Under the pieces are notes generated by a model, which made no database searches, was not told where the DNA came from, and worked only from the letters and a program-made list of their open reading frames with translations. Made by a program: the position numbers and the translations under genes. A DNA stretch of 35,006 bases from an uncultured Bacteroidales bacterium (GTDB taxonomy: Bacteria > Bacteroidota > Bacteroidia > Bacteroidales > Bacteroidaceae). Within the stretch, counting starts at the first letter, position 1. Every line of letters starts with the position of its first letter. The stretch is taken from the NCBI GenBank assembly GCA_902779315.1, contig CACZBC010000022.1, positions 1 through 35,006 of the forward strand, in the 5' to 3' direction. This document shows, piece by piece, positions 25,801 to 32,618 of the stretch.

Positions 25801-28057
25801 AGACACAGGTCAGGACCGTCTGCATCCCGTAAATGCACAGCCTTCTTACTTCGGCTTCAGCACCGAGACCACCGAAGAGTATACATATTATAAGGTAGTC
25901 GTAACGAAGGCTTACAACGGCTCTCAAATTCAGATGAACGAAATCTACTTCGGTACAGAAGAAGAGTTTGAGGCAATCAAGGCTGAGTACACTGCTGCTG
26001 CTCAGGAATTCAACACTGATGTTACAGCAGAACAAGCTCTCATTGACGAATATGAGGCAACAATTCCTGACATTGACGAGTGCGCTAACATGGAGGCTCT
26101 CTTCCGTGTGAACTACGCTCTTGAAACTCTCCGCGATAAGATTGAAGCAAGTGTTGCTACATACGAGAAGTATCAGAACACAGTTGAAGAAGCTAAGGCT
26201 TACCTCGCAGAGAATGGCTTTGCTGAAAGCGAAGCTCTGACAGTCTTCCAGAACTACCTGAATGGTGATGTTGCTGAAGGCCCATCAGAACTCTATCCTA
26301 ATGGTGTTGCTGCTTACATTGTCGACGAGCACACTTTGGCAGACAGCGTTATTCTCGAAGAAATTGAGTTCCTGGAATCCTTGAAGGTTGCTGCTGTTGC
26401 TGCAGGTTATGGTCCTGGCATGGAGATTACTCCTCTCATTGTCAACCGTACCTTTGCAAAGGCTGGTGACATGCTGAAGGATGAGGCCGGTAACAACGTT
26501 GGTCGCGAGGCTGAAGGTTGGGACGGCTACATCTATCGTAGCAATAACGATGGCGAAAGCGACGTTTACGCAGCTGAGTTTTGCAACGTAAACGCTAAGT
26601 TTGATGTCAGCCAGACACTCACAGACATGAAGCCCGGTTACTATAAGGTAACTCTCAATGCCGGCTATCGTGCTAATGGCGACGATAAGATGCTGAGCTA
26701 CAACTATGCAGCTATGGCATACGCTAACGAAATCGCCACTTATGTTCCTGTTATTCGTGAAGGTGCTGCTGACGACGAGCAAGCTTGGAAGGGCGCTTAT
26801 GCCGACAAGCAGATCTACAGTGCTGACTCTACTGAAACATTCGGTTGGGGTATCTGGGGTTGCGAAGGTGCTGCCCATGCATTTGCACAGGGCCGCTATG
26901 CAATCACTATGGTTGCTAAGGTAACTGATGGCACTCTGACTATCGGCGTGAAGAACGAAGGCACTCAGGGCAACGAATGGACCGGCGTAGGTAACTTCAA
27001 GCTCTGGTATCTCGGTGAAGAAGCAACTGCAGAGGCTCTCGAAGAGGCTGCTGAATACAATGCTGCTCGCGTTGAAACGTTGGCAAAGTATCTGGAAGAA
27101 TCAGAAGGTACAGAGGCTGAGAACTACAGCTTGGCTCCTGGCTTCGGTGCTGTTCAGATGACTACGCTCCAAGAGAATGGTGCTGCTACCTATGAAGCTG
27201 AAAAGATCATCGGCGAGACCATGCAGTCTATCTACGAAACGAAGAAGGCTTACCTCGCTCTCTACGAGGCTTCAGAAAAGGTTTACCTACATTGGATTGA
27301 CTACTATGTTCCAAAAGAAGGTGAAGAAGGTCTCGACGAAGCAATCTTTGGCGTAAGAGAGAATCTTGACGAAGGTGCATACGCTGATGCCGAAGCTACT
27401 CTCGCAGCAAAGGCTGAACTCTATGCAACATGGCCCGACTACCTGCAGTTGAAGCAACCCACAAAGGTTGATGTATCACAGTCAGACTTCACATTCGACC
27501 TTGAATCAACTGGTTCAAGACCTAACCTCGACCTCGCAAACATCTATGAGCCTCTGGAAAAGGATGAGACAATCCTTGCCTTCGACTATACTGCTGAGCA
27601 GGATATCGAGAATGGCGTGATCATGTACAATACTCCTCAGCTGATGACTGATGTCAGAGAGCAACTTGCTACTCTTCCCGCAACAAGCGAAATGACTACA
27701 GTTTACGTCAATGTTGCAAAGGGTATTAAGCAGCTCGGCTTCGGTACTGCTGTAGATCATGGTATCCGTTGGTACATCAACTACAATGCCGGTGCAGAAG
27801 ATGTTCTTAAATTAGTTGCCCAGAACTTCCGCTTCATTACGAAGGCAGAGATGAAGGCAGCTGGCGGCAAGCCTCTGAATGGTGAGGTTGGTGATGTGAA
27901 CGATGACGGTGACGTTTCTATTGCCGACGGTGTAGCTGTTCTGAACGCAATGGCAGGTCAGGATGTTCCTGGTGATGCTGATGTGAACGGCGACGGTGAC
28001 ATCTCTATTGCCGACTTCGTAGCAGTCCTCAACATCATGGCAGGACAAGGACAATAA
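22895..28057 (+). CDS. 1720-residue modular secreted protein with four PGRN modules and a dockerin-like C-terminus
   Basis: I do not recognise an enzymatic domain. After a signal peptide (to about residue 29, TMVMMLASQSALA|EYVPL) there are four discoidin-like modules of about 170-180 residues. Each has 'TKWG' or 'TKWC', a segment like YY.LVTGNDT..PGRN..W.IYG.NF, 'GW.L.D.K.D', and an aromatic 'Y.YFK.E' strand. The PGRN signature is at residues 114, about 292 (SGRN), 600 and 935. Modules are separated by acidic, Ala/Glu-rich helical linkers with recurrent I.AS...Y..Y patterns. Residues about 1175-1390 form another beta-rich, CBM-like region (MKPGYYKVTLNAGYRANG, VGNFKLWYLGEE). The end (1663-1720) carries two dockerin-like loops, DVNDDGDVSIAD and DVNGDGDISIAD. 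It is probably a surface binding or scaffold protein. It shares modules with the preceding CotH-kinase protein. Confidence 0.85.
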   Translation: MKKVITSSRTLWFGLLTMVMMLASQSALAEYVPLTALSGIDAWSGGGEDHKSLVDANVGTKWGCWFDPSLSDAESWPTNTDNSSNICYIIIKAEKAVVPEYYFLVTGNDTGGNPGRNWATWKIYGGNFASDDLAVRNGEGWTLIDDKEDEPLPAANTKEITLDFSEPTTTAFQYFWIEIEKTVEDADVYQQMSEWGLGSYGDFQKYLKDLADAGTGIDEPVRLNVLEGTKMTGNENLPMLFDGDVTTKWGNGLTNRNEGETANGAYFIVKASRSMLPTYYALTTANDTQQYSGRNWKQWQIYGMNADSDEAVKRDSEGWVALDKKYNVGRDQLPAANFTQVFFTLSEDNETEYRYFKLELDQIMTSGDYMQMAEFALGDQYTLALDLDAIASSAESDFDPDIFAEKAQLDKMVEIIANVKACTDPAQLGSLRTAIDNQKKVIEQSAASYAELITARNQIVNAIDGGKLSDEAVAYLTAWISETDPIAPNEDYPVGNLAYLKANRQITGAEAVAEANRINSYLINNSETDPAIYATYETIVDAKGFNEGEYGHGLIDGDRDGTKWCANTSHQPWVLVFKADTPIQPTYYGLVTGGDTSSYPGRNWKSWKIYGANFDEPVEPVMMDDPDFSSKADAIRNSDAWVLIDNKVNIGSDILHTESLFESYLYLSEGCAVPYEYFKIEVSAAGSGDLIQMNEFTFYNTGNLFEYRESFVDEFVDYDPAERLAYGEDIDAYKDKFEELQTTVNAPDVMKLRNELTALQSQIEASADKYEEYEAIYEEIPGLDIPSESLTAWQTGYTTENVAPGSMYIRGTHDNIVNTETNYGSLDNDQLQAEIDYLQWIINAVDESNDCHYILLGGNTVSQFGDGFYGHLIDGIALNTTEINEETGEEVEVKATKWGGSPDPDGNTYIIFRTLDKTNPFFYTLTTGNDAASYPGRNWGTWYIYAANFEGDGDATKDAEGWVLVDAKEDTGQDRLHPVNAQPSYFGFSTETTEEYTYYKVVVTKAYNGSQIQMNEIYFGTEEEFEAIKAEYTAAAQEFNTDVTAEQALIDEYEATIPDIDECANMEALFRVNYALETLRDKIEASVATYEKYQNTVEEAKAYLAENGFAESEALTVFQNYLNGDVAEGPSELYPNGVAAYIVDEHTLADSVILEEIEFLESLKVAAVAAGYGPGMEITPLIVNRTFAKAGDMLKDEAGNNVGREAEGWDGYIYRSNNDGESDVYAAEFCNVNAKFDVSQTLTDMKPGYYKVTLNAGYRANGDDKMLSYNYAAMAYANEIATYVPVIREGAADDEQAWKGAYADKQIYSADSTETFGWGIWGCEGAAHAFAQGRYAITMVAKVTDGTLTIGVKNEGTQGNEWTGVGNFKLWYLGEEATAEALEEAAEYNAARVETLAKYLEESEGTEAENYSLAPGFGAVQMTTLQENGAATYEAEKIIGETMQSIYETKKAYLALYEASEKVYLHWIDYYVPKEGEEGLDEAIFGVRENLDEGAYADAEATLAAKAELYATWPDYLQLKQPTKVDVSQSDFTFDLESTGSRPNLDLANIYEPLEKDETILAFDYTAEQDIENGVIMYNTPQLMTDVREQLATLPATSEMTTVYVNVAKGIKQLGFGTAVDHGIRWYINYNAGAEDVLKLVAQNFRFITKAEMKAAGGKPLNGEVGDVNDDGDVSIADGVAVLNAMAGQDVPGDADVNGDGDISIADFVAVLNIMAGQGQ

Positions 28058-28076
28058 TCTCTCAGACTACTCTATC

Positions 28077-28113
28077 ATTCTCTTGGTCAGGCCTCGTGCC
28101 TGACCAAGAGAAT
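28077..28113 (+). terminator. Perfect 16-bp stem-loop between surface-protein and fasciclin genes
   Basis: ATTCTCTTGGTCAGGC (28077-28092) and its exact complement (28098-28113) enclose a 5-nt loop CTCGT. Only a short T-rich stretch (ATCTTTA) follows. It may be a partial terminator, or an mRNA-processing or stability element that lowers expression of the downstream fasciclin gene relative to the 1720-residue protein. Confidence 0.75.
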
Positions 28114-28150
28114 ATCTTTAAATTAAGTAACACCTATTTATATTACAACA

Positions 28151-30310
28151 ATGAGGAAGCTCATTCTTACACTCTCAACGTTATTCTTTATCATCTGTTC
28201 TTGTACGGAAGACATTGATACATCTGCGCGCTATGTCTTTACGGAATATACAGTTGCCAGCTATCTTGAGGCACACGCAGACTATTCACAGTATCTCGAA
28301 CTGACAAAGTTGGTGCCTGTGAGTGGTAGGAGTAAGTCTTCCGTCTACCAGCTCCTGACGGCGCGTGGTAACTATACATGCTTTGCACCCACTAATGAAG
28401 CGATTAATGATTACCTGAAAGACTTGGTTGAACAGGGATTGATTAACGAACCTTCGTGGGATGCTTTTACTGACGAAAGGAAGCTCGACTCTATCCGTAA
28501 GGTTGTCGTGCTTAACACGGTTATTGATGGTGGCGATATGGAATCGCAGCGATACACCATCAACCTTATTAATTCAATTGGATACGGAAAAGAAAATGCA
28601 GAGTTCCCTCTGCCTAATATATATGACCACAAGCTGACTGCCAGCAAGAGCAAAGGAGATACAATCTACCTTGACAAGGAGTGTCCTATGGACCCTGTCA
28701 ATTGTGACATTCCTGTCATCAATGGTGTCATCCACCAGTTGCACAAGGTTATTGCTCCGAAGGACGAGTCTTGTGCCCGTTATTTGCAAGTTATCCTCGA
28801 TGAGAAGCGAGAGGGCTATCTGATGATGGCCAGGGCGTTGCAGGCTTGCGGCTTTATGGACACGCTGAGCAAGGTGCGCGATGAGGCTTACGAAGCGCTT
28901 TACCAAGCAGAAGGTGAGAACCTTGACATGAAGGATTACCAGTCGAAGGGTGGAGGCGACATGTCTGCTACGGCTGGAGACCCGGATGCACATGCTCCAG
29001 AGCACAGAAAATATGGTTTCACGATTTTCAGCGAGACAGACGAGTTTTGGCAGTCGCAAGGAATTGATCCGACGGCTTCTGATGCTATTGAGAGGTTGCA
29101 GAACTGGATCGTGACAAACAACATGTACCTCAGCGATGGCGGTTATCAGGCTGACAACAACTACACTTCTCCCAAGAACATGTTGTATCAGTGGGTTGCC
29201 TACCATGTGTTGCCCATGAGAATTCCTGCCAACAAGTTGGTGCACCATTGCAACGAGTTGGGTTACAGCTACAGTGCTCCTACCAGATACTCCATCCCAG
29301 TCATGGAATGGTATCCGGTGTTTGGAGGTGGCCGTTTGATTAAGATATACGAGAGTGCTGAGAGTAATGGTATATACCTGAATACTTTCCCTGAAAGAGA
29401 CAATGGTATAACTGGAACTGGACACGAGAGCTATTGCGCTCCTGAGAAGCGTGGCGTTCTTATCGAAACGAATAGTGAAAAAGCGATAGTTACTGACATT
29501 GTCAATGCCTGCATCTATCCCATAGACAAGCCTCTGGGATATAATGATGTCACGCGTGATGACTTAGGCAAGGAACGTATCCGCTTCGACCTGTTTGCCC
29601 TCTTCCCCGAAGCCATTACCAATGGCATTCGCCGTGCTGACAGCCCGCTCGGCAAGTGGCAGCATGTCTTTGTCTCTCTCTACAACAGGTATAATTATTT
29701 CGACAACATGAGAATCATGAATGAGGAAACGCACTTCATTCATTATAATGGTTACAAGACACCTTGGGCTAACTACAGTGGTGACGAGGATAAGGCTTTC
29801 GGACATTTTGATATCATTTTCAAGTTGCCTCCTGTTCCCAAACGCAACACATACGAGTTCCGTTACAAACTGCTTGCCACTGCTGCTCGCGGCATTGTGC
29901 AGGTTTACTTCGGTAACAATCCGGACAAACTCCCAGTAGCCGGCATTCCTATTGACATGACGAAGAATGTGGAAGTCTTCTTTGGCGAAGGTGCAACGTG
30001 GGGAGACTTGTCGGACAACGGTAAGGATGAAGACCAGATTATCGACATTGACCATAAGCTCCGCAATCACGGCCTGATGAAGGCAACGAAGCACGAGACG
30101 GAGATGAGTGCCACTGCTACTGCCCGTTCGAAGAACAATTGTAGCCGACACATCATTGTGCGTCAGACACTCGATCCTAGCGAGACCTATTATGTCCGCT
30201 TCAAGTCTGTGCAGCCCGACCTGACACGTCCTGAACTGTACCTCGACTACTTCGAGTACTGTCCGAAGGAGATATATGACAGCCCCGAAAAGCCGGAGGA
30301 TATCTGGTGA
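28151..30310 (+). CDS. Fasciclin-domain surface lipoprotein
   Basis: A 719-residue protein with a lipoprotein signal (LSTLFFIICSCTED, Cys18 as probable lipidation site). Residues about 30-220 match a fasciclin (FAS1) domain: YSQYLELTKLVPV, GNYTCFAPTNEAINDYL and the closing INGVIHQLHKVIAP. A second, more diverged FAS1-like region with an insertion covers about 225-500 (YGFTIFSETDEFW, SPKNMLYQWVAYHVLPMR). The C-terminal part (about 500-719) is beta-rich and not recognised. In Bacteroidetes such lipoproteins often accompany SusC/SusD pairs and are thought to assist glycan binding or adhesion. None is present here. The gene follows the 1720-residue protein by 93 bp with a stem-loop in between, so partial co-transcription is likely. 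Confidence 0.85.
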   Translation: MRKLILTLSTLFFIICSCTEDIDTSARYVFTEYTVASYLEAHADYSQYLELTKLVPVSGRSKSSVYQLLTARGNYTCFAPTNEAINDYLKDLVEQGLINEPSWDAFTDERKLDSIRKVVVLNTVIDGGDMESQRYTINLINSIGYGKENAEFPLPNIYDHKLTASKSKGDTIYLDKECPMDPVNCDIPVINGVIHQLHKVIAPKDESCARYLQVILDEKREGYLMMARALQACGFMDTLSKVRDEAYEALYQAEGENLDMKDYQSKGGGDMSATAGDPDAHAPEHRKYGFTIFSETDEFWQSQGIDPTASDAIERLQNWIVTNNMYLSDGGYQADNNYTSPKNMLYQWVAYHVLPMRIPANKLVHHCNELGYSYSAPTRYSIPVMEWYPVFGGGRLIKIYESAESNGIYLNTFPERDNGITGTGHESYCAPEKRGVLIETNSEKAIVTDIVNACIYPIDKPLGYNDVTRDDLGKERIRFDLFALFPEAITNGIRRADSPLGKWQHVFVSLYNRYNYFDNMRIMNEETHFIHYNGYKTPWANYSGDEDKAFGHFDIIFKLPPVPKRNTYEFRYKLLATAARGIVQVYFGNNPDKLPVAGIPIDMTKNVEVFFGEGATWGDLSDNGKDEDQIIDIDHKLRNHGLMKATKHETEMSATATARSKNNCSRHIIVRQTLDPSETYYVRFKSVQPDLTRPELYLDYFEYCPKEIYDSPEKPEDIW

Positions 30311-30332
30311 TGTAAAGAGCTGATTATCAAGC

Positions 30333-30371
30333 AGGCGTGCTTTTATGTAGGTAAGGGCACGCCTTGTTTGT
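30333..30371 (+). terminator. Probable weak terminator after the fasciclin gene
   Basis: An 8-bp stem AGGCGTGC (30333-30340) / GCACGCCT (30357-30364) with a 16-nt loop is followed by TGTTTGT. The stem is GC-rich but the T-tract is poor. Repeat array 5 begins about 20 bp downstream. Confidence 0.5.
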
Positions 30372-30393
30372 GAACACAACGTGGATAGTTTTC

Positions 30394-30481
30394 AAACTTC
30401 ACACTAGTAAATTGCAATCGTCACACTAGTAAATCGCAATCGTCACACTAGTAAATCGCAATCGTCACTGCAGTTGTTTGA
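30394..30481 (+). repeat. 22-bp tandem repeat array 5 (4 units)
   Basis: Units start at 30394, 30416, 30438 and 30460. The second and third are identical, and the first differs from them at only three positions (AAACTTC for AATCGTC, and TTGC for TCGC). The fourth is decayed after CGTCACTG. A possible relic precedes the array at about 30372 (CAACGTGGATAG). All intact units have the core CACACTAGTAAA. The near identity of neighbours points to recent duplication. The array ends about 34 bp before the GH29 start codon. Confidence 0.93.
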
Positions 30482-30514
30482 GAATGACTCATAAAGCATA
30501 ATAAATATAAAGGT

Positions 30515-31888
30515 ATGAAACGAATATTATTCCTCTTTCCCTTCTTGCTGACGACCTTGTTGTCGACAGCTCAGCAGAAGTCTTTGCGCGAGTTGCAGCA
30601 AGCCTTTGTCGATTTGCGTTTCGGCATGTTCATCCATTACAACATGCCCACCTATTCCATCGAGGACTGGCCCGATCCCGATATGCCCGTGTCGGCTTTC
30701 GCTCCGACAAATCTCGACTGCCATCAGTGGGCAAGGGCTGCCAAGTCGGCAGGCATGACTTATGGATGCCTCACGACTAAGCATCATAGTGGCTTCTGCA
30801 TTTGGGACACGAAGACGACCGACTACAATTCCCTTCAATCGCCAGCCCATGTCGATGTGGTTCGCCAGTATGTTGATGCTTTTCGCCAAGAGGGACTTGC
30901 CGTGATGCTGTATTTCAGCATCCTCGACACCCACCATCGCATCCGTCCTGGGCACATCAAACCCGAGCATACCAAGTTCATCAAGGCCCAATTGAAAGAG
31001 CTTCTCACCAATTATGGCGACATTACGGCTCTCATCATCGACGGTTGGGACGCTCCTTGGTCTCGCATATCTTACGACGAAATCCCTTTCGAGGAGATTT
31101 ACAACTACATCAAGAGTTTGCAGCCCAATTGCCTTGTTATGGACCTAAATGCAGCCAAGTATCCTCGCGAGGCACTCTTCTACACCGACATCAAGTCGTA
31201 TGAGCAAGGTGCAGGACAGAAGATAAGCACCAGCGAGAACCGCCTTCCTGCTCTTGCTTGCTTGAGTATCCAGCGCACTTGGTTCTGGAAGGAGTCTATG
31301 CCGACAGACAAACTCAAGAGTGTTCGTTGGCTTGTCGAGGAGAATATCCGTCCCTATAATGAAGCTTATTGCAACTTCATCCTCAATGTTGCCCCCAATC
31401 GTAAGGGCTTGATGGACGATAATGCCGTCGAAGCGCTTCGCCAAATCGGTCAGATCTGGAGGCATGAAGGGCCTACGAAACCTGTCCCTGAATGTGATGC
31501 CCCCATCATCAAACACAACTTCGCCAAGCGCCAACCCACAGAATACAGTTGGAGCAACGACTACGGAATAGGCGATTTCGCCAACGATGATGATTTTGCC
31601 TCTGCTTGGACCTCGCATCCGACGGTCGAAGAGCCGTGGTGGGAAGTCGACTTGCAAGGCAAGAAACGCATCTCGCTCGTGACCATTGTCGAGGAAACGA
31701 AAGGCAGTATTCAGACATATAAAGTGGAATACAAGAAGGGGAAACGCTGGCACACCATCTTCGAGGGAATAGCTCCCGAGTGTCGTGTCAAGCAACATCA
31801 CTTCTCGCCCGTCAAAGCAGAAAAAGTCCGCATTACCATAAAACGGCATCATGGCAAACTTGCCTTGGCCGAGGTGGGTGTGTACTAA
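30515..31888 (+). CDS. Secreted GH29-like alpha-L-fucosidase with C-terminal discoidin-like domain
   Basis: A 457-residue protein with a signal peptide (MKRILFLFPFLLTTLLSTAQ). The GH29 pattern is clear: LRFGMFIHYNMPTYS near the N-terminus, TYGCLTTKHHSGFCIWDTKTTDY, and LIIDGWDAPW, where Asp176 aligns with the usual nucleophile position. WLVEENIRPYNEAYCNFILNVAPNRKGLMDDNAVEAL closes the barrel domain. Residues about 365-457 form an F5/8-type sandwich (PWWEVDLQGKKRISLVTIVEE...LALAEVGVY). GH29 enzymes release alpha-L-fucose by a retaining mechanism; the position of the acid/base residue is not obvious here. Its substrate is probably a host or plant fucosylated glycan. It is followed by a strong terminator. 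Confidence 0.9.
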   Translation: MKRILFLFPFLLTTLLSTAQQKSLRELQQAFVDLRFGMFIHYNMPTYSIEDWPDPDMPVSAFAPTNLDCHQWARAAKSAGMTYGCLTTKHHSGFCIWDTKTTDYNSLQSPAHVDVVRQYVDAFRQEGLAVMLYFSILDTHHRIRPGHIKPEHTKFIKAQLKELLTNYGDITALIIDGWDAPWSRISYDEIPFEEIYNYIKSLQPNCLVMDLNAAKYPREALFYTDIKSYEQGAGQKISTSENRLPALACLSIQRTWFWKESMPTDKLKSVRWLVEENIRPYNEAYCNFILNVAPNRKGLMDDNAVEALRQIGQIWRHEGPTKPVPECDAPIIKHNFAKRQPTEYSWSNDYGIGDFANDDDFASAWTSHPTVEEPWWEVDLQGKKRISLVTIVEETKGSIQTYKVEYKKGKRWHTIFEGIAPECRVKQHHFSPVKAEKVRITIKRHHGKLALAEVGVY

Positions 31889-31903
31889 ATAACATTCCTC
31901 TGT

Positions 31904-31945
31904 TGCCCTTTCTGTTCAGATAATGACAGATAGGGCATTTTTTTT
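31904..31945 (+). terminator. Intrinsic terminator after GH29
   Basis: TGCCCTTTCTGT (31904-31915) pairs with ACAGATAGGGCA (31926-31937) with a single mismatch and a 10-nt loop. Eight T residues follow. This is a textbook rho-independent terminator and separates GH29 from the V-ATPase operon. Confidence 0.92.
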
Positions 31946-31956
31946 GTCAATAAGCA

Positions 31957-31986
31957 TTGATATCCCAGTTAAAATTTGTATCTTCG
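31957..31986 (+). promoter_or_regulatory. Promoter of the V-type ATPase operon
   Basis: TTG at 31957-31959 and TATCTTCG at 31979-31986 are separated by 19 bp, close to the Bacteroidetes -33/-7 consensus (TTTG, TAnnTTTG) with one mismatch in each box. The leader to the ATG at 32020 would be about 25 nt. Confidence 0.6.
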
Positions 31987-32019
31987 CGCCGTAATTTGCA
32001 TAAATACACATAAAGACTA

Positions 32020-32607
32020 ATGGAAAAGATACAAGAACTCACCGAAAAGATCCTGCGCGAGGGCGTGGAAAAGGGACAGGCTGAAGCCGACCGTATCATT
32101 CGAGAGGCAAAAGAGCAGGCAGAAAAGATTCTGCAGGAAGCTCGTCAGCAGGCTCAAGATATAGCAGCTCAAGCACAGAAGAAAGCAGCCGAAACCGATG
32201 CGAACACACGCAACGAGCTGAAGATGTACACAGGTCAGGCACTCAGCGCACTCAAGAGCGAAGTGACAAATGTGCTGACTGACGGCGTGGTTAAAGAGGC
32301 TGTCGAGGGTTTGAAGGCAAGTCCCGACTTCCTCGGAAAGTTTGCTGTTGCTCTCGCAGAAAAGTGGTCTGCCAACGAGCCCATCGTCATCTCCAGCAAC
32401 GAGGCCGAGAGCCTGAAGGCTTACTTCGCAGCCAAGGCAAAGGATCTCCTTGACAAAGGTGTCACCATCAACAAGGTGAATGGCAAGGACACATTGCTCA
32501 CAATTGCTCCCGCCGACGGCAGCTACAAGGTGAACTTCGGTCAGGAAGAGTTCGAAACCTACTTCAAAAACTTCTTGCGTCCACAACTCGTGGAGATGCT
32601 CTTCTAG
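32020..32607 (+). CDS. V-type ATPase subunit E (peripheral stalk)
   Basis: A 195-residue protein. The N-terminal 75 residues form a charged, heptad-rich coiled coil (EKGQAEADRIIREAKEQAEKI, then QEARQQAQDIAAQAQKKA), followed by a globular C-terminal domain, the layout and length typical of the E/NtpE subunit. It forms the peripheral stalk holding the A3B3 head against the membrane sector. It is the first gene of the operon and is followed after 11 bp by the DUF2764 gene. Confidence 0.9.
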   Translation: MEKIQELTEKILREGVEKGQAEADRIIREAKEQAEKILQEARQQAQDIAAQAQKKAAETDANTRNELKMYTGQALSALKSEVTNVLTDGVVKEAVEGLKASPDFLGKFAVALAEKWSANEPIVISSNEAESLKAYFAAKAKDLLDKGVTINKVNGKDTLLTIAPADGSYKVNFGQEEFETYFKNFLRPQLVEMLF

Positions 32608-32618
32608 CATAAAGGCTG

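Noticed and set aside
2966-30481. Arrays as insertion-sequence ends or miniature transposons
   Set aside because: No flanking target-site duplications or terminal inverted repeats bounding whole arrays were seen; the symmetry is at unit level and the arrays differ in length by whole units.
30482-30514. GH29 promoter directly upstream of its start
   Set aside because: TTTG occurs at 30477-30480 but the matching -7 (about 30499-30506, TAATAAAT) is a poor fit to TAnnTTTG, so it is not listed as a feature.
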